Shown piece after piece: positions 33,860 through 41,859 of a stretch of DNA of 64,000 nt. Position numbers and translations under genes: made by a program. Source of the stretch: JACCZX01 sp963786295 (GTDB lineage: Bacteria > Pseudomonadota > Gammaproteobacteria > Burkholderiales > Burkholderiaceae_F); the NCBI GenBank assembly GCA_963786295.1, contig CAWAYV010000003.1, positions 1 to 64,000 of the forward strand. The letters are read 5' to 3'. Numbering within the stretch: position 1 is the first letter of the stretch; every line of letters starts with the position of its first letter. The notes below the pieces were generated by a model that saw nothing but the letters and a program-made list of their open reading frames with translations, made no database searches and was not told the DNA's origin.

Positions 33860-34843
33860 ATGATTTTCCGACAACTGCAATACCTCGGACTTTGTGCGCT
33901 ACTGGTTGCACTCAGTTCAGCCTGGGCAACGACTGCGCGAGCGACCACATTTGAATTCGCGACCGTGGAACAGGGGCGGGCAATCATTGCCGCGCGCGAC
34001 GAATATATACAGAGGCTCAGTCCACTCGAACGTGCGCTTAAGGCGAAGTCGGAGGCGCCCGTCAGTGAGGAGAACTTTCTTAAATTGTTGGCCGCCGCTG
34101 TACAACCGTGGCCTGACGCTGACCGTGCCGCCGTGCAAGCAGCGCTGGAGGCGATCCGGCCCAAGCTTGCGGAGTTAAGTCTGCCTCTGCCCAATACTGT
34201 TTTGTTCGTGCGAATTACCAGCGCGGTCGAGGGCAACTCGCCGCACACTCGAGCAAACGCAGTTCTCTTGACCGAAAGCTCCCTGCGGCGACCTGACTTA
34301 TTGGCGTACTTGATAGCTCACGAACTGTTTCATATCGCCAGCCGTTACGACAAGGCTTGGCGCGATGCCATGTACGCAACGATCGGATTTGTGCCGATTG
34401 AAGAGGTAACGCTCCCGCCGCAACTCGCTTCGCTCAAGATTACAAATCCGGATGCACCTCGCATCGACGCCGCGATTAAAGTGCAGAGCGACGACGGCAT
34501 CGTATGGGTGACCCCGCTACTGCAATCGACCGTGGACCGCTACGACGCTGCGCAAGGCGGCGAATTCCACAAGTTCCTGAAGCTAACGTGGCTGGAAGTT
34601 GCGCGCGGCGAACGCCCGCCGGGACGAGTCGAATTGACGCAACCACCGCGTCTCCGTGATACGGCACAGCTAGGCGGATTTTTTGAGCAGATCGGCCGCA
34701 ACACCAAATACATCATTCATCCGGAAGAGATTCTTGCAGACAACTTTGCACAACTGGCGACGGGGCAAACGGGCCCTTCACCGGAGGTCCATCAGAGGTT
34801 GCGCGAGGCGCTGCAAAGGCAAGCGTCGATTCGTCGTCGCTAG
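33860..34843 (+). CDS. Exported zincin-like protein of unknown function
   Basis: After a signal peptide (YLGLCALLVALSSAWATTARA), the 327-residue protein has an HExxH zinc-binding helix, LLAYLIAHELFHIASRYD, near residue 160. A later Glu-rich segment, IIHPEEILADNFAQLATG, near residue 290 could supply the third ligand. These suggest a metallopeptidase of the zincin type, but no named family was recognised. The ATG at 33860 follows gaaggc; the open frame begins at a TTG 15 nt earlier. GC content is lower than the neighbours, hinting at different ancestry. Nothing in the context identifies a target. Confidence 0.65.
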   Translation: MIFRQLQYLGLCALLVALSSAWATTARATTFEFATVEQGRAIIAARDEYIQRLSPLERALKAKSEAPVSEENFLKLLAAAVQPWPDADRAAVQAALEAIRPKLAELSLPLPNTVLFVRITSAVEGNSPHTRANAVLLTESSLRRPDLLAYLIAHELFHIASRYDKAWRDAMYATIGFVPIEEVTLPPQLASLKITNPDAPRIDAAIKVQSDDGIVWVTPLLQSTVDRYDAAQGGEFHKFLKLTWLEVARGERPPGRVELTQPPRLRDTAQLGGFFEQIGRNTKYIIHPEEILADNFAQLATGQTGPSPEVHQRLREALQRQASIRRR

Positions 34844-35006
34844 CGAACGTACCGACTGTCAGTGCAAAAAATACGCACGCCGCACGCGCGGTGCAGCAAA
34901 CGAGCCATCCGTTCTTACTACCGCAAGCGCCCGCTAATGGTCGTGGTCGGCACGTCAAATGCTTGGTAACGTCGAGAGATCGGCGCGAGGTCAGTGCGAG
35001 GCCAAG

Positions 35007-35444
35007 ATGAACGGCGTACAAGAGGCGATCAGAGTTCTGGTGGTGGACGATAACGTGGACGCCGCCAACGCCTTGGCCGCCGTATTGAGCTCGGCCGACT
35101 ACGAAGCGCGGGCCGTCTACGATGGCGTTACTGCCTTGGAGGTAGCCACGACGTTCCGGCCACATGTAGTGCTGCTTGACATTGATATGCCGCAGATGAA
35201 TGGTTACGTGACCGCAAGCGGCCTGCGTCATCTGGCGCCTGAGGAGCCCCAAGTGCTCATCGCCTACACGGCGCATTCGAGCCCTGAATCGGTGGCTGCG
35301 ACGGCGCGTGCCGGGTTTGACTTGCACCTAAGTAAACCCTGCGAGGTTCGGCAACTGCTGCAGTTGCTGGAACAGGCAGTATTGAACCTGGTGCATGGCG
35401 CTCCGTCGGACTTGCGGCGGCGCGTCCGAGGCGCAAGCGCATAA
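35007..35444 (+). CDS. Single-domain response regulator
   Basis: The protein is a stand-alone receiver domain of 145 residues. The acidic pair is in IRVLVVDDNVDAANALAAVL, the phosphoacceptor Asp in HVVLLDIDMPQMNGYVTASG, the Thr switch in VLIAYTAHSSPES and the conserved Lys in FDLHLSKPCEVRQLLQLLEQ. No output domain follows, so it acts by protein contact or as a phosphate sink. The ATG at 35007 is preferred over 34959 since family similarity begins there. No histidine kinase is encoded nearby. Confidence 0.83.
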   Translation: MNGVQEAIRVLVVDDNVDAANALAAVLSSADYEARAVYDGVTALEVATTFRPHVVLLDIDMPQMNGYVTASGLRHLAPEEPQVLIAYTAHSSPESVAATARAGFDLHLSKPCEVRQLLQLLEQAVLNLVHGAPSDLRRRVRGASA

Positions 35445-35447
35445 AAG

Positions 35448-35780
35448 ATGAGAAAAAAAGGGGGAATGCCAGGCCGAGGCAAGCGAGCGACAGCATTGCA
35501 GGCCGTCAAGCAGCCTCCGCAGACCACCACGGCATTCACGGGGACCAGGCGGGTCCTGTCGACCGACGAGCGAGGAACCAGTCGTAGTGAGTCGACCTTG
35601 CGTCAGCCCGATGAGCGCGACGAGTCGGCCGATCAGCAAAGGACCGCACCGCGCGACGTCATGAGGCAGGCGCACGACGACATGCAAAGCGGGCAACAAG
35701 ACACGGACTGCCGCAATCGGGTTGCCGAAGTGCTTCCCGATACGCCCAAGACGCCGCGCAACTTCAAACGAAGCAGATGA
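35448..35780 (+). CDS. Small basic hydrophilic protein, coupled to the channel gene
   Basis: The 110-residue protein is rich in Arg, Lys, Gln, Thr and Asp (MRKKGGMPGRGKRATALQ, DERDESADQQRTAPRDVM) and looks disordered. It begins 3 nt after the response-regulator stop, and its TGA overlaps the ATG of the ion-channel gene (ATGA). That placement is the main reason to treat it as real; the composition could also come from a non-coding frame. No family was recognised. Confidence 0.4.
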   Translation: MRKKGGMPGRGKRATALQAVKQPPQTTTAFTGTRRVLSTDERGTSRSESTLRQPDERDESADQQRTAPRDVMRQAHDDMQSGQQDTDCRNRVAEVLPDTPKTPRNFKRSR

Positions 35781-36313
35781 GGCTGGCGGGGCACGCCGCG
35801 TGGAGAAAAATACTTCCCGACCTCAACGCTAATCGCTTTACGCTTCGTAAGTTAGCCACTCACCCGCTATGGCCCATGTTTTCCGTGATCCTCTCCTGTG
35901 TGCTCCTCATGGCGCTCACGACTCTGTTTCACTACGAAGTTCTTCGCGGCTTGCACCTCGGGCTTCCTAAACTCCAAATCCCCTCCCGCACCAAGTTATT
36001 GGTCACAATCCTGGTGGCCTTCGTCGCTCATGTGGTGGAGATCGTCCTGTATGCGGTGACGCTGTTCGCATTGATTCGTTACATGGGGGTGGGTAATCTC
36101 GGCACCCAGAACCAAGCAAACTTCCTCGAGTGCCTTTATTTCTCAGCGGAGACGTATACGTCGCTCGGCTTGGGAGATATCCATTCGTCAGGGCCAATAC
36201 GACTTATTGCAGGAGCTGCATCTCTGAACGGCCTGCTCTTGATTGCCTGGTCTGCGTCGTTCGTCTACCTCGCAATGGAAAAATTTTGGGCATCGGGCTC
36301 GCGCGCTCGGTGA
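35777..36313 (+). CDS. Two-TM potassium-channel family protein
   Basis: The 178-residue membrane protein has helices at FSVILSCVLLMALTTLF, LLVTILVAFVAHVVEIVLYA and a pore loop ECLYFSAETYTSLGLGDIHS followed by a final helix (AGAASLNGLLLIAWSASFVY). TSLGLGD stands where classical K+ channels have T-V-G-Y-G-D, so Leu replaces the Tyr of the filter. This is a known variant group of bacterial Ion_trans_2 proteins. Ion selectivity cannot be read from sequence. It is coupled to the small basic ORF upstream. Confidence 0.78.
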   Translation: MRLAGHAAWRKILPDLNANRFTLRKLATHPLWPMFSVILSCVLLMALTTLFHYEVLRGLHLGLPKLQIPSRTKLLVTILVAFVAHVVEIVLYAVTLFALIRYMGVGNLGTQNQANFLECLYFSAETYTSLGLGDIHSSGPIRLIAGAASLNGLLLIAWSASFVYLAMEKFWASGSRAR

Positions 36314-36376
36314 CGCGGGACAGGCTACTGCTCACGTAGATCGAGGCGGGTGCGGGCGACTTACCGTAGTGTCGGG

Positions 36377-36511
36377 TCAATGCATCGATGCAACCTCGGT
36401 CACCTCGCGGAACAGGCCGAATGCAGTCACTACTAACACGGCTAACACGGCTAAAACGACACATGCATACAGGAAGTCGTTTTTTGTTGCGAAACGAATC
36501 TTACGATCCAT
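36377..36511 (-). CDS. 44-residue single-pass membrane protein
   Basis: This short gene begins at ATG 36511 with gaagga 7 bp upstream. It encodes a charged N-terminus (MDRKIRFATKNDF), one strong membrane helix (LYACVVLAVLAVLVVTAFGL) and a short tail (FREVTEVASMH). The positive-inside pattern places the N-terminus in the cytoplasm. The clean ribosome-binding site and well-formed helix make it more than a chance frame. It is convergent with the ion-channel gene. Function is unknown. Confidence 0.6.
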   Translation of the reverse strand: MDRKIRFATKNDFLYACVVLAVLAVLVVTAFGLFREVTEVASMH

Positions 36512-36597
36512 GATCATTCCTTCATTGATGCCAAAGTGGCTTTGCTGCTTGGCTTCGAACGAAGTCGCGATCGAGTCCTATGTCGCGAAGCTGTCGC

Positions 36598-36849
36598 TCA
36601 TTGAGCACAATAAATTCGTAGCGTTCGTTGGAACGCCGTAGCCACCGTCGCATTACATCCAAAATCGAAACTGCTATCACGCACAGACTCCAATGCGCTT
36701 TTGCTTAACGACGTGATCGTCGCGAGTGCGAGTTGCGCACCCGTTTCAACGACGTGGCGCAGTGATTTCAGATGCAATGGATCGAGCTTGCGAAGCGTTA
36801 GTGACTGGCAGGCTCGCGCACACGCGACGCGCTCAGTCCCGCAAAGCAA
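36598..36849 (-). CDS. Possible small helical protein, weakly phasin-like
   Basis: An 83-codon frame contains LRHVVETGAQLALATITSLS and KSALESVRDSSFDFG, an amphipathic stretch reminiscent of phasin helices, but no full phasin domain is present and the start is unclear. The surrounding 500 bp are less GC-rich than the window average. It could be a truncated phasin gene or a chance frame; I regard it as weakly supported. Confidence 0.25.
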   Translation of the reverse strand: MLCGTERVACARACQSLTLRKLDPLHLKSLRHVVETGAQLALATITSLSKSALESVRDSSFDFGCNATVATAFQRTLRIYCAQ

Positions 36850-36885
36850 GCGGGCTGCAATTACTGGCAGAAATTCCGAGCAGCA

Positions 36886-37440
36886 TCAGCCTGTCTGAAT
36901 CCGAGGGACTCGCGCGGGTCGTCGCTTGATCGTTGACGATGTGCCTTTAGTGACCTCGGCAGTGCGGGCGATCGCCAGATCGGTGCTGCGCTTGAGAAAA
37001 TCAATGACGACTTCAAGTTGCGGTTCGCTGAACGTCGACCACAGTTTGAACATCCGTCGCTGCATCGGTGCATAGACGGACGCAATGGGCCTGATCGCTT
37101 CCCGATTGACTCGCACCAGCACGCGGCGGCGATCGCCGGGATCGTCGGCGCGGACAACGTAGCCACCGCGTTCGAGTCGATCGATCAAAGCGGTGACAGC
37201 ACCGGAGGTCAGGCCCGTCGCCTGCGCCAGTTCACCTGCGGTGACCTGACCGCGCATGAAGATCAGGTCAAGGCACTCTAGATCGGTCGTATGCAAGTCG
37301 AAGCGGGCCGCGACTGCCTGGCTGGTCAGAACGCTCTGTGCACCCATTCGGCGAACCTGATGATCGAGCTGCTCGATCAATTGCTTGAGCTTCGCTGTGC
37401 TGCGCTGCCGCTGTCCTTGCTTCTTCGTTGCTTTCGTCAT
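36886..37440 (-). CDS. MarR-family transcriptional regulator
   Basis: The 184-residue winged-helix regulator has LHTTDLECLDLIFMRGQVTA leading into the recognition region GELAQATGLTSGAVTALIDR and the wing VVRADDPGDRRRVLVRVN. The basic N-terminus (TKATKKQGQRQRSTAKLKQL) and C-terminus are extended. It is transcribed together with the upstream membrane-protein gene, away from the SDR gene. A palindrome at 37962 lies in the intergenic region and is the likely operator. MarR proteins usually repress and are released by small ligands; the ligand is unknown. Confidence 0.83.
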   Translation of the reverse strand: MTKATKKQGQRQRSTAKLKQLIEQLDHQVRRMGAQSVLTSQAVAARFDLHTTDLECLDLIFMRGQVTAGELAQATGLTSGAVTALIDRLERGGYVVRADDPGDRRRVLVRVNREAIRPIASVYAPMQRRMFKLWSTFSEPQLEVVIDFLKRSTDLAIARTAEVTKGTSSTIKRRPARVPRIQTG

Positions 37441-37456
37441 TGCCGATTCCGTGCAG

Positions 37457-37915
37457 TTACGACAGACGTGCCGCAGCGACCAGAGCCAGGACCGTCGCGC
37501 CGCACGTCACAAGATCGAGTGGCAGCCTCAACAGGCTTCGGCGTGTCCAGCGGCGCGCTGCAGTTTTCGTGATCTCGTCGGGATCTTTGCGCTCGAACCC
37601 GAGAGCTTTCGGTATGAAGTCGAACGCCGACCAGATGCGCATGGCGGCATAACTTGCGAGACCGAGCAACAACCAATCGCGGATTGTTTCTTGCGGCCAT
37701 GTCGCGAACAGCGCGCCGATCAGTGCTATTTCGAAGGCGACATGCGCCGGAATCCAGAAACGCCGGCGAGATACGCCGCCGCGCTGCGGCTGAATCAGAT
37801 CAGGTCGTCCCGGCCAGGCAGGATCGACGACGCGGTACTCGTACAGTCCGCCGCCCAGGCTCATCAATGCAAGGCAAGCGGCGAGGGCAGTCAAGACGAT
37901 ATACAGGGAAGTCAT
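37457..37915 (-). CDS. Four-helix membrane protein of unknown function
   Basis: The 152-residue protein has hydrophobic helices at IVLTALAACLALMSLGGGLY, IPAHVAFEIALIGALFATW, WLLLGLASYAAMRIWSAFDF and PLDLVTCGATVLALVAAARL. The conserved-looking loop YRVVDPAWPGRPDLIQPQRG resembles small DUF-type membrane proteins that pair with MarR regulators. It ends 17 bp before the MarR start, so the two are probably co-transcribed, with the membrane protein first. It is divergent from the SDR gene. Confidence 0.7.
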   Translation of the reverse strand: MTSLYIVLTALAACLALMSLGGGLYEYRVVDPAWPGRPDLIQPQRGGVSRRRFWIPAHVAFEIALIGALFATWPQETIRDWLLLGLASYAAMRIWSAFDFIPKALGFERKDPDEITKTAARRWTRRSLLRLPLDLVTCGATVLALVAAARLS

Positions 37916-37961
37916 CGAGCATTCTCTCGCGAAACAAAAGAGGACGCACCTTAATGCTAGA

Positions 37962-37980
37962 TATCTTTACTGTCAAGATA
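37962..37980. promoter_or_regulatory. Candidate MarR operator palindrome
   Basis: TATCTT-N7-AAGATA forms a perfect 6-bp inverted repeat, and a further AAAGATATA lies 18 bp downstream. It is in the AT-rich divergent intergenic region between the membrane-protein/marR unit and the SDR gene, the expected place for a MarR-type operator controlling both directions. Confidence 0.6.
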
Positions 37981-38083
37981 CTTGATAGAAAAGATATAGT
38001 GCCGAGGATCGCAACGGGCGGCTTGCCGCGGCGGTAAAGTAATCAGCTTTCTCACGGCTTCGGGCTAACAGGAGGCGAACGCA

Positions 38084-38785
38084 ATGACCAATCAAACAGC
38101 TGTGGTGGTCGGCGTGGGGCCGGGTTTAGGCCTCGCGCTCGTCAAGGCGTTCGCAAGTGAGGGGTACACGGTGTTCGCCGCAGCGCGCAAGGCGTCCGAG
38201 CTTGAGGAGCTGTCTGCTTTGAGAGGGAAGCGCGTGATTCCCGTTGACATCGACGCCACTAACTCCGCGCAAATCGACGAGCTATTCGAGCGTGCAGAAA
38301 AAAAGGCACCCGTCGCTGTCACCATCTTCAATGCGGGCACGTTCGTCAGAACGACTGTTGTCGATACCGATCCGGAAGTATTCGAGCGTTGTTGGCGCGT
38401 CGGCTGCTTCGGCGGGTTTCTCGTTGGGCGGGCCGCCGCGCGTTTGATGACCAAGCGCGGCGCAGGCACGATTCTCTTTACCGGCGCGACGGCGGCGTTG
38501 CGAGGGGGCGCGGGCTTTGTGAATCTCGCCTCGCCCAAGTTCGCGCTGAGGGCGGTGGCTCAGAGCATGGCTCGCGAGCTCGGGCCACAGGGTATCCACG
38601 TTGCTCATGTGATCATCGACGGGCAGATCCACGCGGCTCGCTACGCGGATCTACTTAGCGAGCGCGGCGCCGATTCATTGCTGGAACCCGATGCGATCGC
38701 ACAAACCTACGTCGCGCTACACCGCCAGCACCGCAGCGCCTGGACTCAGGAACTCGACCTGCGACCGTGGATCGAAAAGTTCTAG
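38084..38785 (+). CDS. Short-chain dehydrogenase with atypical active site
   Basis: The 233-residue SDR has VVVGVGPGLGLALVKAFASE (nucleotide-binding Gly-rich loop in the G-x-G-x-G-L form), TIFNAGTF and TILFTGATAALRGG. At the usual Tyr-x3-Lys position it reads FVNLASPKFALRAVAQSMAR, so the catalytic Tyr is not present while the Lys is. This variant group of SDRs is known in proteobacteria. The gene is divergent from the MarR unit across the palindrome and is probably regulated by it. The substrate is unknown. Confidence 0.8.
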   Translation: MTNQTAVVVGVGPGLGLALVKAFASEGYTVFAAARKASELEELSALRGKRVIPVDIDATNSAQIDELFERAEKKAPVAVTIFNAGTFVRTTVVDTDPEVFERCWRVGCFGGFLVGRAAARLMTKRGAGTILFTGATAALRGGAGFVNLASPKFALRAVAQSMARELGPQGIHVAHVIIDGQIHAARYADLLSERGADSLLEPDAIAQTYVALHRQHRSAWTQELDLRPWIEKF

Positions 38786-38861
38786 CAGACGACAGGCGAC
38801 ATCATGGAGTTTCGGCATCGTTCAGCGTGGCGCGTGCCGACGGCCCACTCTATAAAAAAAA

Positions 38862-38884
38862 CGGCGCCTGGGAGAAAGGCGCCG
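38862..38884 (-). terminator. Rho-independent terminator of the 56-residue gene
   Basis: On the minus strand the stem cggcgcct/aggcgccg with a 7-nt loop is followed by eight T residues (38854-38861). A second hairpin (38893-38899 with 38910-38916) lies between it and the stop codon. Together they end the transcript of the small leftward gene, and the main hairpin can also serve the plus-strand SDR. Confidence 0.8.
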
Positions 38885-38924
38885 TGAAATGCCCCGCTTT
38901 AAGGAGGGGAAGCGGGACCGGGGG

Positions 38925-39095
38925 TTAGTGATTGAATGTCACGAATACAGGCCCACCGCTCGCGCGTTCGAGTACGCGAATACGGCGCTCTAGCTCCGCT
39001 AGATCGGTAGCGGCCGCGAGGTACTGCTCTTCCGTATCCTGGAGTTGCCACCAGCGCCGGAGTGCGGCGCGGTCAAACAATTCTTGATCATGCAT
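38925..39095 (-). CDS. 56-residue DUF3563-like protein
   Basis: The ATG at 39095 is preceded by ggaagg. The protein MHDQELFDRAALRRWWQLQD continues EEQYLAAATDLAELERRIRV and ends FVTFNH. The Y-L-A-x-A-x-D-L-x-E-L-E-R-R-I-R pattern is that of the small DUF3563 family common in Burkholderiales. It is probably an amphipathic helix with no membrane segment. The gene has its own terminator, and its ribosome-binding site lies in a 7-bp stem (39102-39108 with 39122-39128), which could restrain translation. Function of the family is not known to me. Confidence 0.65.
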   Translation of the reverse strand: MHDQELFDRAALRRWWQLQDTEEQYLAAATDLAELERRIRVLERASGGPVFVTFNH

Positions 39096-39436
39096 GGATC
39101 TACCTACCTTCCACGAAGAACGGTAGGTGGACCTAGTTACTGCAGTTTGACGATTTGTAATGGTTGTGTTTCAGAAGTAATACGCGAGCTGTTTAGGTCT
39201 GTGCTTCGAGCGCTTGCTCGCGACCGGGCGTTGCACGCTCACGCCGTCCTATTCACGCACTTCGTACGTGCCGAGCGCCTCGTTCGCAGGGTTGTACATG
39301 CGATCGGGCTGCGCCCTGTAGCCCCGGCTAGGCGTACCGCCTGTTCGCGTTCTGCGCCACTCCGCGCGGCGCGAACAGGCCTTCGGCTGGCTATGAATCC
39401 AGCGGCTAGCGGACATGCCTTGCCGCCATGCGCGTA
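39096..39436. other. Gene-free stretch between the small gene and the ECF42 gene
   Basis: The first 100 bp carry the promoter/leader of the 56-residue gene, including the stem that covers its ribosome-binding site. The remainder, to the sigma-factor stop, holds GC-rich inverted repeats (for example gttcgcg and cgcgaac around 39345-39375) but no convincing gene. Confidence 0.5.
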
Positions 39437-40713
39437 TCAGCACGGCTGCGGCAGGATAGTCAGCTGCTTTCCAACTCCACCAGCCGTCGCACCGAGAAAT
39501 CGCCGTTGCAATTCCTGTTTCGTCAGACCGATCGCGCGCTCGTACGACAAGCGCGCCTCCGCCGTTTTTCCGAGGCGTCGGCAGAGGTCCGCACGCGCTG
39601 CGTGTGCCAGGTGATAGTCGTTGAGATCACCACGCTTAAGGATCGCGTCGATCAGCGCCAGGCCGGCCAGCGGCCCATCGCGCATCGCTACCGCCACGGC
39701 GCGGTTTAGCTCGATCACGGGCGACGGATCCGCGCGCAGCAACACATCGTATAGGCCGACGATCTCTTCCCAATCCGTTGCAGCGGCATCGGGCGCTTGC
39801 GCGTGCACGCCTGCGATCGCTGCCTGCAGGCGTGTATGGGCCGAATCGGCGCGACTGCAGTGCGCGCTCTACCAGCACCAAACCTTCTGCGATCAGGTCG
39901 CGGTTCCATAGCGAGCGGTCTTGATCGTCCAACAAGACTATCTCGCCGTCCGGCGATGTACGTGCTGCGCGCCTCGATTCCTGCAGCAGCATCAGCGCCA
40001 GCAGTCCCATCACCTCGGGCTCGGGCAGCAACTCGATCAGCAGCCTTCCCAAGCCGGATCGCTTCGCCCGAAAGATCATGCCGTGTCAGCGACGTTCCCG
40101 AAGACGCCGAGTACCCCTCGTTGAATACCAGGTAAATCACTTGCAACACAACGTCCAGCCGGTCCGGCAGCTCATCGCGCGACGGCACCTGATACGGAAT
40201 GCGCGCGTCGCGGATCTTTGCTTTCGCCCGAACGATGCGCTGAGCCACCGTCGTGGCCGCAGTCAGGAAAGCGTGCGCGATCTCTTCGGTTGTCAAACCG
40301 CATACCTCGCGCAAGGTCAGCGCGATTTGCGCATCGGGTGTCAGGGCAGGATGGCAGCACGTGAAGATCAACCGCAGCTGGTCGTCTACGACGTGCTCTT
40401 CATCCAGCTCGTCGATGCCGTCCGTGATACCGCCGAGTTGCTCAGCCAGTTCTTCCGTCAGCCCGGTGTCGAATCGCGCTTGCCGACGTATGCCGTCGAT
40501 GGCCTTGAAGCGGCCAACCGACACGAGCCACGCCCGCGGATTGGCCGGCACGCCATCGCGCGGCCATTGCTCCATCGCCGCAGCAAAGGCATCGTGCAAT
40601 GCCTCTTCGGCAAGGTCAAAGCCGCCCAGCACGCGGATCAGGGTTGCGAGAACGCGCCGCGATTCAGAGCGATAGACGCTGTCTACCAGCTCATGCGCAC
40701 CCTCGGCGGTCAT
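39437..40713 (-). pseudogene. ECF42-type sigma factor with C-terminal extension, frameshifted
   Basis: Residues 1-90 carry sigma region 2 (RVLATLIRVLGGFDLAEEAL, HDAFAAAMEQWPRDG) and residues 125-180 region 4 (IALTLREVCGLTTEEIAHAF). A long helical extension follows with VIYLVFNEGYSAS, LLIELLPEPEVMGLLALMLL, EGLVLVERAL and the TPR-like VIELNRAVAVAMRDGPLAGL. This plan, and the DGPF/YCII genes beside it, define the ECF42 group, where the extension is needed for activity. One-base shifts near 40070 and 39845 interrupt the extension; sigma regions 2 and 4 are intact upstream. The start is ATG 40713. The intact target promoters nearby argue the shifts are assembly errors. Confidence 0.82.
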
Positions 40714-40749
40714 CGTATCTCCATTGATTCTTTTAAGAAAATGTTGAAT

Positions 40750-40776
40750 TGTCGAATTCTGCGCGGCGCGTTCGAC
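40750..40776 (+). promoter_or_regulatory. ECF42-type promoter, site 1 (TGTCGA-N17-CGAC)
   Basis: TGTCGA at 40750-40755 is followed after 17 bases by CGAC at 40773-40776, 66 bp before the YCII gene start. The same element with identical spacing recurs twice more in the window, always ahead of ECF42-associated genes. From memory, TGTCGA is the -35 reported for ECF42 sigma factors. Confidence 0.75.
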
Positions 40777-40841
40777 TATAGGTAAGAGCCGACCTCGCCG
40801 AGGCCGGCCTTTCCAACCCGTAACCACAAGGAGAGTTAGCG

Positions 40842-41276
40842 ATGCGATTCATGGTCATAGTCAAAGCCACCAAGGACTCGGAAGCAGGCGTGTTGCCAAC
40901 CGAGAAGCTGCTTGCCGAGATGGGAAAGTACAACGAAGAGCTTGCGAAGGCAGGTGTGATGCTTGCAGGCGAAGGGCTACAACCGAGCTCAAAAGGGGCG
41001 CGCGTCCGGTTTTCCGGAAAGAAGCGCACCGTGGTCGATGGACCCTTTGCCGAGACAAAGGAGCTGATCGCGGGCTTCTGGTTATGGCGAGTGAAATCGT
41101 TGGATGAAGCGATCGAGTGGGTCAAACGTTGTCCGAATCCGTTCGAGGGGGACTCCGAAATCGAGATCCGTCAAGTATTCGAGGCCGACGACTTTGGCGC
41201 CGAGTTCACTCCCGAGCTCAGGGAACAGGAGGAGCGTGTGCGCGCGCAAGCCGAGAAGCTCGCAAAGAGTACGTAG
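40842..41276 (+). CDS. YCII-related (DGPF domain) protein
   Basis: The 144-residue dimeric alpha/beta-barrel protein opens MRFMVIVKATKDSEAGVLPT and carries the hallmark TVVDGPFAETKELIAGFWLW (DGPF) near residue 65. Further segments are EAIEWVKRCPNPFEGDSEIE and IRQVFEADDFG. The family is the constant partner of ECF42 sigma factors; its biochemical role is unsettled. The start has aaggagag upstream. It is preceded by a TGTCGA-N17-CGAC promoter and followed by a second such promoter before the VOC gene, so it can be transcribed on its own. Confidence 0.85.
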   Translation: MRFMVIVKATKDSEAGVLPTEKLLAEMGKYNEELAKAGVMLAGEGLQPSSKGARVRFSGKKRTVVDGPFAETKELIAGFWLWRVKSLDEAIEWVKRCPNPFEGDSEIEIRQVFEADDFGAEFTPELREQEERVRAQAEKLAKST

Positions 41277-41318
41277 TAGCCACACCTGCCTCAAGTTACA
41301 AATGAAATTAGTCGACGG

Positions 41319-41345
41319 TGTCGATTTAATCGACCGCTATTCGAC
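41319..41345 (+). promoter_or_regulatory. ECF42-type promoter, site 2 (TGTCGA-N17-CGAC)
   Basis: TGTCGA at 41319-41324, a 17-base spacer and CGAC at 41342-41345 lie 75 bp before the VOC gene. The spacer sequence is unrelated to that of site 1, while both boxes and the spacing are identical, which speaks for function rather than duplication. Confidence 0.75.
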
Positions 41346-41420
41346 GAGCGATATAACCAACCCGCCGGCACAACTCACCCCCGGCACAACCCACCGACAT
41401 ACCCAAGGAAGGAGAACCTA

Positions 41421-41833
41421 ATGCAAGCGCAACCTTATCTATTTTTTGACGGCCGTTGCGAAGAAGCGGTCGAGTTCTACCGTAACAAGCTTGGCGCCCA
41501 AGTAGACACGTTGATGCGTTACAACGACAGCCCGGAGCCTCCACCGCCGGGCATGGTTCCGCCCGGGTCGGAAAACAAGGTCATGCACACGAGCTTCCGC
41601 GTCGGCGATACGACGGTGATGGCTTCCGACGACTGCACCGGCCACCCGCGCTTCCAGGGCTTCTCACTGTCGCTTGTCGGTGTCCAAGGAAGCAGAAGCG
41701 GATCGGTATTTCAACGCATTGGCCGATGGCGGACAACGTGCAAATGCCGCTGACCAAGACGTTCTGGTCGCCGCGCTTCGGCATGCTGACCGATCGCTTC
41801 GGCGTCGGTTGGATGGTCAACGTAGTCGCTTGA
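41421..41833 (+). pseudogene. VOC/PhnB-like (glyoxalase fold) protein, frameshifted
   Basis: The protein begins QAQPYLFFDGRCEEAVEFYR and continues VMHTSFRVGDTTVMASDD, the PhnB-type vicinal oxygen chelate fold. Two shifts near 41683 and 41735 are needed to read on through SKEAEADRYFNALADGG and MPLTKTFWSPRFGMLTDRFG to the normal end VGWMVNVVA (TGA at 41831). After correction it has the usual 136 or so residues. The family has no fixed metal-dependent activity. It heads an ECF42 target operon with the DUF1579, YCII and MFS genes behind it. Confidence 0.75.
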
Positions 41834-41859
41834 GTAACGAACGAAGACAGGAGGAACCT

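Noticed and set aside
39345..39375. GC-rich inverted repeat downstream of the ECF42 gene, considered as a structured RNA
   Set aside because: It is short and imperfect, with no promoter or conserved RNA motif recognised.
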